Positions 24,859-34,655 of a stretch of DNA of 64,000 bases are shown here, piece after piece (position 1 is the first letter of the stretch; the number at the start of each line of letters is the position of its first letter). Both the position numbers and the translations under genes were made by a program. The DNA is taken from contig NZ_CP184360.1 in NCBI RefSeq assembly GCF_048595755.1, positions 434,001 through 498,000 of the forward strand, given 5' to 3'. A model generated the notes under the pieces. That model was not told the DNA's origin. It did no database searches and saw only the letters and a list, made by a program, of their open reading frames with translations. Origin of the DNA: Luteococcus sp048595755 (GTDB lineage Bacteria > Actinomycetota > Actinomycetes > Propionibacteriales > Propionibacteriaceae).

Positions 24859-25310
24859 TACTTCAACGCTCCCGCGCGGACATTCAGCACGCATCGGTCG
24901 GCATTGTCCACCAGCTTGCCCTTGACAGTGAGGTCTGTCTTCTTGCCCGGAGCAGCGGCCTTGTGCACTGCCTGTCCCGAGCCCAGCGGGGTGCCCGAGT
25001 CCTTCTTGAGCCAGATCACCATCACAGCGTAGTCACGGGGCTTCTTGGTGGAATTGGTGATCGTCAGCCTGGCGGTCTGGCTGCCCTTCCCCGTTGGGCA
25101 GTCGACGATCTCCACATCCGCCACCGCCCCGGTGTCCCCACCCTTGAAGGCGGCCTGCTTGGGCATTGGCGCGGCGCTGACGGTGGGCATGGCCACCGAG
25201 GGTGAACTGGCCTCGCTCTGCTCACCTGCCTTGCTGCAGCCGGCCAGACCGGCCAGGGCGAAGATCGCGCAGATGATGACAGTGCCGGGGGCTTTGGGGG
25301 AAGTGGTCAC
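24858..25310 (-). CDS. Secreted lipoprotein, 150 aa
   Basis: A small predicted lipoprotein. I choose GTG 25310 because AAGGAGA is 4 nt upstream; the first in-frame ATG is six codons earlier but would place the ribosome binding site inside the gene. The signal peptide ends in LAGC. A Ser/Ala linker is followed by a ~95-residue domain with beta-strand character (GAVADVEIVDCPTGKGSQTA, LTITNSTKKPRDYAVMVIWL), similar in pattern to FxLYD-type immunoglobulin-like domains. Operonic with the sortase downstream. Function unknown. Confidence 0.75.
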   Translation of the reverse strand: MTTSPKAPGTVIICAIFALAGLAGCSKAGEQSEASSPSVAMPTVSAAPMPKQAAFKGGDTGAVADVEIVDCPTGKGSQTARLTITNSTKKPRDYAVMVIWLKKDSGTPLGSGQAVHKAAAPGKKTDLTVKGKLVDNADRCVLNVRAGALK

Positions 25311-25372
25311 GGAATCTCCTTGATTCATTCGTCCAACAATATGATGCCCGACACACTCGATCCCCGGTCAGA

Positions 25373-26176
25373 TCATTCAAAGAAATGTCGTCCCGACGGT
25401 GGTCCGGGCGACCACTCCCCCTCGCCGTGGAAGGGCTGCGCCCCGCCAACCAACCGCTGGAGATGGTCGGAGTGCACCAATCGGTAGGGGAAGATCGCTC
25501 CGGAGGCAGTGCGCTCCAACTGGTCGATGGGCAGGGGTGTCGGACTGGCCGACATCACCACATTGCCGAAGCGACGCCCCTTCAGGGTGGCACTCTCGGC
25601 CGCCAGCATCACGTGCGCGAAGTAGTTGCCCAAGCCCGCCAGCACCCGACGGGTCCAGGCGAAGGGGTGGGTGTCGGTCACGTTCAGCAGGAGCAGGCCG
25701 TCGGAATGCAGAACCCGCCGAGCCTGGGCGAAGAAGTCGACGCTGACCAACTCACCCGGCACCCGTGCTCCCGCGAAGGCATCCACCACGATGACATCGG
25801 CGAAATCGTCGCGCATGGCCGTGACGCCGCTCAGGCCATCCTGCGGACGGACCTTGATGCCGCTGTTGCGGGGCAGGGGAACCTTGGCCCGCACCTCCTC
25901 GGTGAGTTCCACGTCAGGTTCCAGCACGATCTGCGCACTGGTGGGGCGCACATGGGCGACATACCTGGCCAAAGACATCCCGGCACCGCCCACATGGACG
26001 ACGCGCAGCCGCTCGCCAGGCGGAGCATGGTGATCAATCTGGGCGGCCAGCCGCTGCACATAGTCGAACTCGAGTCGAGTGGGATCCTCGGGATCAACCC
26101 AGGACTGGTACGCGCCTTCGATCCGAACCACCCAGGCGCCCGGGTTGTAGGGGTCGGGAAGGACGCGTTCAGTCAT
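25373..26176 (-). CDS. Spermidine-synthase-like protein, 267 aa
   Basis: A Rossmann-fold protein of the spermidine synthase/methyltransferase superfamily. The nucleotide-binding loop VVHVGGAGMSLARYV, the acidic residue in IVLEPDVEL and the DFADVIVVDAFAG segment, with its Asp in the catalytic position, are visible. It is shorter than true spermidine synthases and lacks their N-terminal beta-hairpin domain, so polyamine synthesis is not certain. Such stand-alone proteins are common in actinobacteria and mostly uncharacterised. ATG 26176 has CAGTAT 6 nt upstream and may be leaderless. Confidence 0.72.
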   Translation of the reverse strand: MTERVLPDPYNPGAWVVRIEGAYQSWVDPEDPTRLEFDYVQRLAAQIDHHAPPGERLRVVHVGGAGMSLARYVAHVRPTSAQIVLEPDVELTEEVRAKVPLPRNSGIKVRPQDGLSGVTAMRDDFADVIVVDAFAGARVPGELVSVDFFAQARRVLHSDGLLLLNVTDTHPFAWTRRVLAGLGNYFAHVMLAAESATLKGRRFGNVVMSASPTPLPIDQLERTASGAIFPYRLVHSDHLQRLVGGAQPFHGEGEWSPGPPSGRHFFE

Positions 26177-26197
26177 GGATCGATACTGTCGCACACG

Positions 26198-26235
26198 ACG
26201 CCGGCCCTGCCATCCGTGGGTGGCAGGGCCGGCGT
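26198..26235. terminator. Terminator of clpB
   Basis: 15-bp perfect arms (26198-26212 and 26221-26235) around loop TCCGTGGG, just past the clpB stop. It also lies within 60 bp upstream of the spermidine-synthase-like gene on the same strand. Confidence 0.8.
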
Positions 26236-26249
26236 GCATCGGGCCCCGC

Positions 26250-28832
26250 TCAGCTGATGTGCAGCTCGTCGCTGGCCTCGTCGACGTCGAAGGTGACGGT
26301 GTCACCGTCGGCGATCTGACCGGCGAGCATCTTGCGGGCCATCTGGTCCTCGACCGTGGTCTGCACCAGGCGACGCAGCGGGCGGGCGCCGTAGACCGGG
26401 TCGAAGCCCTTGGCCGCCAGCCACTGCTTGCCCGCCTCGCTCACCTGGATGGTGATGCGACGCTCGGCCAGCCGGTTGTTGAGCTTGGCCAGGTTGGTCT
26501 CGACGATGTGCGTCAGGTCCTCCTGGGTCAGCGGATCGAACATCACGACCTCGTCCAGACGGTTCAGGAACTCCGGACGGAAGGCACCACGGACGACGCC
26601 CATCACGGCCTCGTGCTTGGCATCCTTGTCCAGGTTCTGGTCGGCCAGGAACTGGCTTCCCAGGTTCGAGGTCAGGATGAGGATGGTGTTGCGGAAGTCC
26701 ACGGTGCGGCCCTGGCCGTCGGTGAGGCGACCGTCGTCGAGCACCTGCAGCAGGATGTTGAACAGGTCGGGGTGGGCCTTCTCCACCTCGTCGAGCAGCA
26801 CCACGCTGTAGGGGCGGCGCCGCACGGCCTCGGTGAGCTGGCCACCCTCCTCGTAGCCGACGTAACCGGGAGGCGCACCCACCAGCCGGCTGACCGAGTG
26901 CTTCTCCGAGTACTCGCTCATGTCGATGCGCACCATGGCGGTCTCGTCGTCGAAGAGGAAGTCGGCCAGAGACTTCGCCAGCTCGGTCTTGCCCACGCCC
27001 GTCGGGCCGAGGAAGAGGAAGCTGCCGGTGGGGCGATTCGGGTCGCTGATCCCGGCACGGCTGCGACGCACGGCGTCCGCGACGGCCTTGACCGCCTGCT
27101 TCTGGCCGATGAGGCGCTCGCCGATGTGGCCCTCCATGTTGAGCAGCTTCTCGCTCTCGCCCTGCAGCATCTTGCCGACCGGGATTCCGGTCCAGGCGCT
27201 GACCACCTCGGCGATGTCGGAGCTGGCGACCTCCTCGGAGACCATGGAGGTCTTCTGCTGCTCGGCCTCGGCCTGGCTGGCCGCCTCGAGCTCCTTCTCC
27301 AGGGCGGGGATCTGCCCGTACTGGATCTCGGCGGCCTTGGCCAGGTCACCTTCACGCAGGAAGCGCTCGGCCTCGCCGCGCAGCTTGTCGATCTGCTCCT
27401 TCAGGTCGCCAACCCGGTTCAGGCCGGCCTTCTCGGACTCCCAGCGGGACTCGAGGGCGCGCAGCTCCTCCTCGGCATCGGCCAGCTCCTGGTTCAGCCG
27501 CTCCAGCCGGGCCTTGCTGGCCGCGTCCTGTTCCTTCTCGACGGCGAACTGCTCCATCTTCATCCGGTCCACCTGGCGGCGCAGCGCGTCGATCTCCTCC
27601 GGAGAGGAGTCAATCTCCATGCGAAGCCGGCTGGCGGCCTCGTCGATCAGGTCGATGGCCTTGTCGGGCAGCTGCCGGTTGGTGATGTAGCGGTTGGACA
27701 GGCTGGCGGCGGCCACCAGGGCGCTGTCGGTGATCCGCACCTTGTGGTGCGCCTCGTAGCGTTCACGCAGGCCGCGCAGGATGGCGATGGTGTCCTCCAC
27801 CGTCGGCTCCCCCACGTAGACCTGCTGGAAGCGACGCTCCAGGGCCGGATCCTTCTCGATGTGCTCGCGGTACTCGTCGAGCGTGGTGGCGCCGATCATG
27901 CGCAGCTCGCCGCGGGCCAGCATGGGCTTGAGCATGTTGCCTGCATCCATGGCACCCTCGCCGCCCGCGCCGGCACCGACGACGGTGTGCAGCTCGTCGA
28001 TGAAGGTGACGATCTGCCCCTCGGCCTCCTTGATCTCCTTCAGCACGGCCTTGAGTCGCTCTTCGAACTCACCGCGGTACTTGGCGCCTGCGACCATGCT
28101 CGACAGGTCGAGGCTCACCACGCGGCGACCCTTCAGCGAGTCGGGCACGTCGCCGGCAATCACGCGCTGGGCGAGGCCCTCGACGACGGCGGTCTTGCCG
28201 ACGCCGGGCTCGCCGATCAGCACCGGGTTGTTCTTGGTGCGGCGGGCCAGGACCTGCACGACGCGCCGAATCTCCTGATCGCGACCGATCACGGGATCGA
28301 GCTTGCCGTCGCGGGCACGCTCGGTGAGGTCGACGGAGTACTTCGCCAGGGCGGATTCGCCGCCCTCGGCCTCCGGGCTGGTGACGCGGCGGTCACCACG
28401 GCTCTCGGCGAAGGCCTGGTTGAGCTTGTCGACGCTGGCCCCCGCGTCCAGCAGGATCTTGCTGGCCTCGCTGGTGACGGCGGTCAGGGCGAGCAACAGG
28501 TGCTCGGTGGAGACATAGGAGTCCCCCAGCTCGTCGGCGCGCAGTTCGGCGTCGGCCAGCACGCGCGCCAGCGCACCGGACAGCTGCGGCTGGCTGACGG
28601 AGTTGCCCTGGGCACTGGGCAGCTTCTTGATGGCCGCCTGGGCGGCGGCGCTGACCTTGGTGGGGTCGACGTCGATGGAGGCCAGCAGCGGCGCGACGGT
28701 GTTGTCGGGCACCAGCAACAGGGCGTGCAGCAGGTGCACCGCCTCGGCGGACGGATTGCCGTTGGCCAGGGCATTGCGGAGTGCAGCCGAGAGTGCGTCC
28801 CGGCTCATGGTGGTGAGCTTCTCGGTGTCCAT
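26250..28832 (-). CDS. clpB: ATP-dependent disaggregase ClpB
   Basis: ClpB is the hexameric AAA+ chaperone that, with DnaK, rescues aggregated proteins. The 860-aa protein has the N-terminal repeat domain (1-145), NBD1 with Walker A GEPGVGKTAVVEG, the middle coiled-coil domain (about 400-520), NBD2 with GPTGVGKTELAKSLA, and the conserved GAPPGYVGYEEGG pore loop region. ATG 28832 with AAGGAA is the start (MDTEKLTTMSRDAL). Two HAIR operators upstream put it under HspR. Confidence 0.97.
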   Translation of the reverse strand: MDTEKLTTMSRDALSAALRNALANGNPSAEAVHLLHALLLVPDNTVAPLLASIDVDPTKVSAAAQAAIKKLPSAQGNSVSQPQLSGALARVLADAELRADELGDSYVSTEHLLLALTAVTSEASKILLDAGASVDKLNQAFAESRGDRRVTSPEAEGGESALAKYSVDLTERARDGKLDPVIGRDQEIRRVVQVLARRTKNNPVLIGEPGVGKTAVVEGLAQRVIAGDVPDSLKGRRVVSLDLSSMVAGAKYRGEFEERLKAVLKEIKEAEGQIVTFIDELHTVVGAGAGGEGAMDAGNMLKPMLARGELRMIGATTLDEYREHIEKDPALERRFQQVYVGEPTVEDTIAILRGLRERYEAHHKVRITDSALVAAASLSNRYITNRQLPDKAIDLIDEAASRLRMEIDSSPEEIDALRRQVDRMKMEQFAVEKEQDAASKARLERLNQELADAEEELRALESRWESEKAGLNRVGDLKEQIDKLRGEAERFLREGDLAKAAEIQYGQIPALEKELEAASQAEAEQQKTSMVSEEVASSDIAEVVSAWTGIPVGKMLQGESEKLLNMEGHIGERLIGQKQAVKAVADAVRRSRAGISDPNRPTGSFLFLGPTGVGKTELAKSLADFLFDDETAMVRIDMSEYSEKHSVSRLVGAPPGYVGYEEGGQLTEAVRRRPYSVVLLDEVEKAHPDLFNILLQVLDDGRLTDGQGRTVDFRNTILILTSNLGSQFLADQNLDKDAKHEAVMGVVRGAFRPEFLNRLDEVVMFDPLTQEDLTHIVETNLAKLNNRLAERRITIQVSEAGKQWLAAKGFDPVYGARPLRRLVQTTVEDQMARKMLAGQIADGDTVTFDVDEASDELHIS

Positions 28833-28894
28833 GGGTTCCTTCTGTCTTCGGTGGCGATACCGCGCGGCAGGCACTGCCAGCCGGCGATCTGAAA

Positions 28895-28915
28895 GTTGAG
28901 TACGTCTGACTCAAC
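28895..28915. promoter_or_regulatory. HAIR operator 1 upstream of clpB
   Basis: GTTGAGT-N7-ACTCAAC fits the HspR inverted repeat CTTGAGT-N7-ACTCAAG. It lies between the promoter and the clpB start. Confidence 0.88.
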
Positions 28916-28940
28916 CCCGATCGAATCCAGTTTATTCCAC

Positions 28941-28961
28941 CTTGAGCCGAGGCGACTCAAC
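28941..28961. promoter_or_regulatory. HAIR operator 2 upstream of clpB
   Basis: CTTGAGC-N7-ACTCAAC, 46 bp from HAIR 1. The AT-rich minus-strand -10 region (GAATAAACT, 28929-28937) lies between the two operators, so HspR would bracket the promoter. Confidence 0.85.
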
Positions 28962-29061
28962 CCAGCTTCGGTTGGCCCACCACCTCGGTCACGCCCAGCG
29001 GCTCCGCGAGCGAGGCCAGCCACAGTGCCGCGGACAGCCTGTGACCGGCAGCCGCCAGCGA

Positions 29062-30195
29062 TCAGCTGGGACGCGCCGCCAGGGTGACCTCCACCTTCTG
29101 CTGCTTGCCATCCCGCGCCACGGTGAGCTGGACCTTCTCACCCACGGGACGCTCACGGATCTGCGCGATCAACGCCAAGGCCGAATCGACGGCCTCCCCG
29201 TCGATGGCCAGGACCCCGTCGCGTTCCCGCAGTCCGGCCTGGGCCGCGGCGCTGTCCTGCTCCACCCGCACGATGCCGGCGGCCCAGCGGCGCTCCCCGT
29301 CCACCTCGACGATCGCGTCGGTGACGCCGGCACCCAGGTAGGAGTGCTTGGCCGAACCGGTCTGCACGATCTGGTCGACCACCGAGCGCATCTGCTTGAC
29401 GGTGATGGCGAAACTGATGCCGATGTTGCCGGACCCCTCACCCAGGGTGGCGATCGAGGAGTTGATGCCTACCAGCCGGCCCTCGGAGTCCACCAGCGCG
29501 CCACCGGAATTGCCCGGGTTGACCGGCGCGCTCGTCTGGATCGCATTGGTCACCACGGGCTCTCCCCCGCCGGAGGTCGGCGAGCGGTCACCCGCCGTCA
29601 CCGGCCGGTTGAGGGCGCTCACGATGCCGGTGGTCACCGTGCCGGCCAGCCCCAGGGGGTTGCCGACGGCCATCACCGGATCGCCGACGACCAGCTCGTC
29701 GGAGCTGCCCAGTGCGATCGGGGCCAGCCCCTTCGGGGGCTTGGACATGCGCAGCACGGCCAGGTCGCTGGCCGGATCGGAACCGATCACCTCGGCCTCC
29801 ACGACGCGTTCGTCGTGCAGGGTGACCAGGATCTGGCCGCCGCGGGCCGCCGATTGGATCACGTGGTGGTTGGTGACCACCAGACCCTGCTTGTCGAGCA
29901 CGACGCCCGAACCGGACGAGGCCCCGCGGGCGCCCTGCACGGAGATGGCCACCACGCTCGGCGAGACCTTCTTGGCCACCTCGATCCACGGCCCGTCCGT
30001 CGCGGACTGCGGCGATGCGCCGCCCTTGCCGTCCGGGCCAGCTGAGGCAGGCGCAGAGGGCGAGGCCCCCGCCGCGGAGGGGCTGGATGAGGCGGGATCG
30101 GAGGAGGTCTCCTGGCCTGGAGCGCTGCAGCCGGTCACGACCAGCGCCAGCACGGCGGCCGCGGCCAGACCGCGGCAGGAATTCTTGCCGTCCAT
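29062..30195 (-). CDS. HtrA/PepD-like serine protease with PDZ domain, lipoprotein
   Basis: A cell-surface quality-control protease. The signal peptide ends at lipobox VTGC (Cys23), followed by a ~45-residue Ser/Pro/Ala linker. The trypsin-like domain carries the triad H111 (TNHHV), D144 (SDLAVL) and S230 (GNSGG). The C-terminal PDZ domain (about 285-377) is near-canonical. ATG 30195 follows the nadE stop by 8 nt, and the ribosome binding site GGAGG overlaps the nadE stop codon, so the two are coupled. GTG 30198 is an alternative start. Length 377 aa. Confidence 0.92.
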   Translation of the reverse strand: MDGKNSCRGLAAAAVLALVVTGCSAPGQETSSDPASSSPSAAGASPSAPASAGPDGKGGASPQSATDGPWIEVAKKVSPSVVAISVQGARGASSGSGVVLDKQGLVVTNHHVIQSAARGGQILVTLHDERVVEAEVIGSDPASDLAVLRMSKPPKGLAPIALGSSDELVVGDPVMAVGNPLGLAGTVTTGIVSALNRPVTAGDRSPTSGGGEPVVTNAIQTSAPVNPGNSGGALVDSEGRLVGINSSIATLGEGSGNIGISFAITVKQMRSVVDQIVQTGSAKHSYLGAGVTDAIVEVDGERRWAAGIVRVEQDSAAAQAGLRERDGVLAIDGEAVDSALALIAQIRERPVGEKVQLTVARDGKQQKVEVTLAARPS

Positions 30196-30203
30196 CACTG
30201 GGC

Positions 30204-31025
30204 TCACCTCCACCAGGTGTCGACGATGGTCACGGGCGTGGTGCGCTTGTGACGGCTGCGCAGGTACTTCTGCTCGAGCAGTTCGGCCGACTCCTCGGAG
30301 ATCTCACCACCCTGCAGGTAGGTGTCGATCTCGTCGTAGGTGATGCCCAGCTCGTCCTCGTCGGTGCGCAGCGGCTGGTCGTCCAGCAGGTCCGCGGTGG
30401 GCACCTTCTTCCACAGCTGCTCGGGAGCGCCCAGATGCTGGAGCAACTGGCGGTTCTGCCCCTTGTCGAGCGTGAACAACGGCAGGATGTCGGCACCGCC
30501 GTCACCGAACTTGGTGAAGAAGCCGACGGTCGACTCGGCGCCGTGGTCGGTGCCGATCACCAACAGGTTGCGTTCCCCGGCGATGGCGTACTGCGCCACC
30601 ATCCGCAGGCGGGCCTTCACGTTGCCCTTGTTGAAGTCACTGATCTGCAGTCCGGTGCCCGCTTCGAAGGCCTCCTCCAGACCATCCGTGGCGGCCTTGA
30701 TGTTGATGGTCACCTCGGTACTGGCATCCACCCAGCGCATCGCCGCGGCGGCATCGGCCTCGTCGGCCTGCACGCCATGCGGCAGCCGCACCGCGACGAA
30801 GTCGGCCTCGACTCCCTCGGAGCGCAGTCGGTCGACGGCCAGCTGCGCCAGGCGACCGGCCAGCGTCGAGTCGAGGCCACCGGAGATGCCCAACACGAAA
30901 CCCTTGGTGTGGGTGGCCTTCACGTAGTCACACAGGAACTGGACGCGACGCTCGACCTCCTCGGCGGGGTCGATGGTGGGCTTGACGCCCATCTCGTCGA
31001 TGATCACCTTCTGCAGTTCACGCAT
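30204..31025 (-). CDS. nadE: Ammonia-dependent NAD+ synthetase
   Basis: NadE amidates deamido-NAD with ATP and ammonia, the last step of NAD synthesis. The 273-aa single-domain form lacks a glutaminase part. Motifs are clear: the PP-loop GISGGLDSTLAGRLAQ, NIKAATDGL, the NVKARLRMVAQYAIAG dimer helix, GTDHGAE and FGDGGADILPL. ATG 31025 lies 6 nt after TAGTCT, so leaderless initiation is likely; GGAG in the gap is too close to act as a ribosome binding site. Coupled to htrA downstream. Confidence 0.96.
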   Translation of the reverse strand: MRELQKVIIDEMGVKPTIDPAEEVERRVQFLCDYVKATHTKGFVLGISGGLDSTLAGRLAQLAVDRLRSEGVEADFVAVRLPHGVQADEADAAAAMRWVDASTEVTINIKAATDGLEEAFEAGTGLQISDFNKGNVKARLRMVAQYAIAGERNLLVIGTDHGAESTVGFFTKFGDGGADILPLFTLDKGQNRQLLQHLGAPEQLWKKVPTADLLDDQPLRTDEDELGITYDEIDTYLQGGEISEESAELLEQKYLRSRHKRTTPVTIVDTWWR

Positions 31026-31031
31026 GTCTCC

Positions 31032-31037
31032 AGACTA
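31032..31037 (-). promoter_or_regulatory. -10 element TAGTCT of nadE, overlapping a stop codon
   Basis: The first three bases of TAGTCT on the minus strand are the TAG stop of the upstream histidine kinase gene. It is 6 nt before the nadE ATG. Confidence 0.5.
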
Positions 31038-31970
31038 GAGGGCCCCACCGACAGTCTTCGTGGCCTTCGCGCAGGGCAGAGACACGGTGATCACCAACCG
31101 CCCCGCCCGCAGCTCACCGTGGACGCTGCCATCCATCTGCCGCACCAGTTCCTGCACGATCGACAGCCCCAGCCCGGCGTGCGGGCCGGTGCGGGCCCGA
31201 TCCGCGCGGTAGAAGCGCTCGAAGAGCCGCTCCACCTCGGCCTCGTCCAGGCCCTCCACGTCATTGCTGACCACCAGCTCCACCGCGGCACCGGCATCCG
31301 ACAGCGTCACCGCCACCCCTTCGCTGGTGTAGGCCAGCGCATTGGCGACCAGGTTGCGCACCACCCGAGCCAGGGCGGTTTCCTCCGCCTGCACCATCAG
31401 CGGCTGGCCGGGGATCTGCACCTGCGGCTCGATCTGCTTGTTCTCGAAGGCGACGTAGAAGCCCAGCAGTACCTCGCCGACCACCTGCGTGGCGTCCACC
31501 GGCCCCAGTTCCAGTGTCCGGTCGGAGGCGTCCAGCACGCTCAGTTCGAAGAAGTCGTCCACCAGCCGCCCCAGGTCGTCGACGCGCTCCAGCACCGTCT
31601 GCAACCGGCGGGGCGAGGTGTCGGCCGCCGCCCCGTCGCGCTGGACCAGTTGCAGGTAGCCACGCACGGCGATCAGCGGGGTCTTCAGGTCATGGGAGAT
31701 GTCTGCGATCTCACGCCGCAGCCGGGCCTCCCTGGCCCTGCCCCGCACCGCCAGGGCTCGCTGTTGCTGGATGGCGGCACCCGCCTCGGCGGCCAGGTGT
31801 TCCAGCTCGTCGTCGCGCACCACGACGGTCAGGGGCTGGGCCGATCCAGTGGCTCGGTGCTCGGCCAGCTGTCCACGCACGGAGGCGATCTCACGGTGCA
31901 GCCCCCGCAGGCGCATGACGGACCAGATCGCCACTGCCGCCAGCACTGCGGCAAGGATCCAGCCCGTCAT
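31035..31970 (-). CDS. Sensor histidine kinase without extracytoplasmic domain, 311 aa
   Basis: A histidine kinase with a single N-terminal membrane helix (ILAAVLAAVAIWSVMRLRG) and no sensor loop. The H-box DISHDLKTPLIAVRGYLQL, N-box RVVRNLVANALAYT and G-box GPHAGLGLSIV are intact, though the G1 motif appears as SNDVEGL rather than DNGxG. It is last in the order response regulator, ABC ATPase, permease, kinase. Kinases lacking a sensor domain and encoded with ABC transporters often take their signal from the transporter, as in BceS-like systems; that role here is an inference. Confidence 0.88.
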   Translation of the reverse strand: MTGWILAAVLAAVAIWSVMRLRGLHREIASVRGQLAEHRATGSAQPLTVVVRDDELEHLAAEAGAAIQQQRALAVRGRAREARLRREIADISHDLKTPLIAVRGYLQLVQRDGAAADTSPRRLQTVLERVDDLGRLVDDFFELSVLDASDRTLELGPVDATQVVGEVLLGFYVAFENKQIEPQVQIPGQPLMVQAEETALARVVRNLVANALAYTSEGVAVTLSDAGAAVELVVSNDVEGLDEAEVERLFERFYRADRARTGPHAGLGLSIVQELVRQMDGSVHGELRAGRLVITVSLPCAKATKTVGGAL

Positions 31971-31986
31971 GACGCCAGTCTTGCAG

Positions 31987-32826
31987 TCAGCTCAGCTCAC
32001 GCCGGCGAAGCCACGCGATGCTGGCCCCCAGCAGCAGCACGCTCCCGACCACGAACATCAACCAGGTGTGTCCCAGGATCTGGGTCTGCGACCAGTAACG
32101 CGTGACCCGGTTGGCATGCCAGACCGGATTGACCCCCAGGACGACGTCGAGCAGCGTCGAGGGGCGCGACTGGGCCAGGGTGGCAAGGAAGGGCGCGGTG
32201 AAGATCAGCAGCACCATCACCACCAGACCGGTCACCCGCGATCCGGTCACCAGGGTGACCAGGCTCACCAGCAACATCAACACCACCAGGGGCAGGAAGA
32301 TCAACAGGCAGGTCAGGGCCCAGCGTCGAAGCTCGTCACCGTTGAAGGAGGCGTTCTCACGGCTGAGGGTGAGCAGCAGGGTGATGACATTGTGCAGGGC
32401 CCACAAGGTGCCGGTCACCAGCACCGAGAGCACCACCTTGGAGAGGTAGAGCAGGCTCTGGGACTGCCCCTGTGCGACGGCGATCTTGGTGATGCCGTTC
32501 TGGTCATCGGCCGAAGTGATCATCATGCCGGTGATGGGGATCGCGAACAGCGTCGCGGCGGTGAAGCAGGTGGCCGAGTAGACCAGTTCCCAGAATCGGG
32601 GATTGTCCGGGTCGAGGTAGCTGAAGCCGACGAAACCGTCGATCAGCGGAGTGCCATCGGCCGCCGTGCCCACGACACCGCCAAAGGCGAAGGAGGTCTC
32701 GCTGTGGTCTGCGAAGTTGAAGACGCAGTAGAGGCCGATCACCACCAGGAAGGCCACGGCCGTCACCCGGACGAATTGTGAGCGGGCCAACCGATAGATG
32801 TCGGCGCGCAGGATGTTCGTGAACAC
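31987..32826 (-). CDS. ABC-2 type transporter permease, 279 aa
   Basis: A six-helix permease of the ABC-2 class: helices near 20-40, 90-115, 135-160, 180-200, 205-225 and 250-272. A ~45-residue soluble segment follows the first helix (FADHSETSFAFGGVV...). The pattern resembles lantibiotic-immunity (LanE/LanG) or BcrB permeases. It begins 1 nt after the ATPase gene, a typical coupled pair, and is followed by the kinase. Substrate unknown; export of or resistance to a membrane-active compound is the best guess. Confidence 0.82.
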   Translation of the reverse strand: MFTNILRADIYRLARSQFVRVTAVAFLVVIGLYCVFNFADHSETSFAFGGVVGTAADGTPLIDGFVGFSYLDPDNPRFWELVYSATCFTAATLFAIPITGMMITSADDQNGITKIAVAQGQSQSLLYLSKVVLSVLVTGTLWALHNVITLLLTLSRENASFNGDELRRWALTCLLIFLPLVVLMLLVSLVTLVTGSRVTGLVVMVLLIFTAPFLATLAQSRPSTLLDVVLGVNPVWHANRVTRYWSQTQILGHTWLMFVVGSVLLLGASIAWLRRRELS

Positions 32827-32827
32827 G

Positions 32828-33739
32828 TCAGGCTCCCTTCACGAGCTCGGCGAAGTACTCCTCGAGTGATGCGCCGCGCACTTCCAGCGCACTCACCTGG
32901 ATTCCGGCCTGCACCAGCGCGGCATTGATGCGGGCCGCGTCGTCGAGATGGTCGGCCAGCATGAGCTGGCCGTCGTCTCCCAGCCGGTAGCCGCGGATCC
33001 CCAACGTCTCCTCCAGCACCGTCGAGGCCCGGGCCTGGTCGTTGGTGGTGATCCGCAGGGTGCGCTGGCACTCCTGGTGCAGTTCGCGGGCGGTCAGTTG
33101 CCTCACCAGCCGGCCATGGTGGATGAAGCCGTACCGCGTGGCGAACAGGTCGAGTTCGGCCAGCAAGTGCGAAGAGATCAGCACCGTCACGCCCTCCTCA
33201 TGGGTGAGACGCACAAGTTCCTCGCGAATCCTCGTCATCCACATGGGATCAAGACCGTTCACCGGTTCGTCCAGGATCAGCAGCTCGGGATTGCCCAACA
33301 GCGCGACCGCCAGCCCCAAGCGCTGTCGCATGCCCAGGGAGAAGTCCCTCGCGCGCTTGCCTCCGGCATCCTGCAGGCCCACCAGTTCGAGTGCCTGGTC
33401 CACCCAGTGCCGGCCCGCCAGTCCGCGTTGCATCCGCAGCGCCTCCAGGTTCTGACTGGCCGAAAGGTCCAGGCTCAGGGCGGGGGCCTCGATGAGGGCA
33501 CCAATGCGGGAACGCTGCCTTGACAGGGCCGAACCGCTGGTCCCGAACAGCGACAGCGAGCCCGACGTGGGCCGCGCCAGACCGGTGAGCAGTCGGATCA
33601 GGGTCGTCTTCCCCGCGCCGTTCTGCCCCACCAGGCCATAGATCTCACCGCGGGGAATCTCGATCCCCACCCCATCCAGGGCCTTGGCCTTGCCGTACTG
33701 CTTGGTCAGCCCTGCCGTTTGCACCACCATCTCGTCCAT
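32828..33739 (-). CDS. ABC transporter ATP-binding protein (BcrA/LanF type)
   Basis: A 303-aa ABC ATPase with Walker A GQNGAGKTTLIRLL, signature FSLGMRQRLGLAVALLG, Walker B LLILDEPVNGLDP and the His of ISSHLLAELD. The C-terminal ~80 residues carry the extension typical of antibiotic-resistance or lantibiotic-immunity exporters (BcrA, LanF). The start is probably ATG 33739 (MDEMVVQTAGL). Upstream is a series of CTTG repeats with 11/12/11-bp spacing that look like response-regulator sites, adjacent to the regulator gene. Confidence 0.88.
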   Translation of the reverse strand: MDEMVVQTAGLTKQYGKAKALDGVGIEIPRGEIYGLVGQNGAGKTTLIRLLTGLARPTSGSLSLFGTSGSALSRQRSRIGALIEAPALSLDLSASQNLEALRMQRGLAGRHWVDQALELVGLQDAGGKRARDFSLGMRQRLGLAVALLGNPELLILDEPVNGLDPMWMTRIREELVRLTHEEGVTVLISSHLLAELDLFATRYGFIHHGRLVRQLTARELHQECQRTLRITTNDQARASTVLEETLGIRGYRLGDDGQLMLADHLDDAARINAALVQAGIQVSALEVRGASLEEYFAELVKGA

Positions 33740-33764
33740 GACCCCCACTCTGGTGGGCAGGTGT

Positions 33765-33802
33765 CAAGGAATTGTCAAGAAGGACCTCAAGACTCTGCCA
33801 AG
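33765..33802. promoter_or_regulatory. Four CTTG direct repeats upstream of the ABC operon
   Basis: CAAG (CTTG on the minus strand) occurs at 33765, 33776, 33788 and 33799, spacing 11, 12 and 11 bp. Helical-turn direct repeats of this kind are typical binding sites of OmpR-family regulators, and one is encoded immediately upstream. Confidence 0.6.
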
Positions 33803-33868
33803 AATCCCCAAGCGGGCAGGCCTGGCCTGCAGATCTTGCTGTGGATCCCCGCTGGCTCGGGAAATCCC

Positions 33869-34558
<690 letters not shown>

Positions 34559-34655
34559 CTGCCCATCATGCCCCGTGCCTGCCGTGAACGGCGGAAGGCG
34601 GCACACTGGACTGACCCCACTGCGATGGCCGACACCGCACCTGGCAGGAGAGCAG

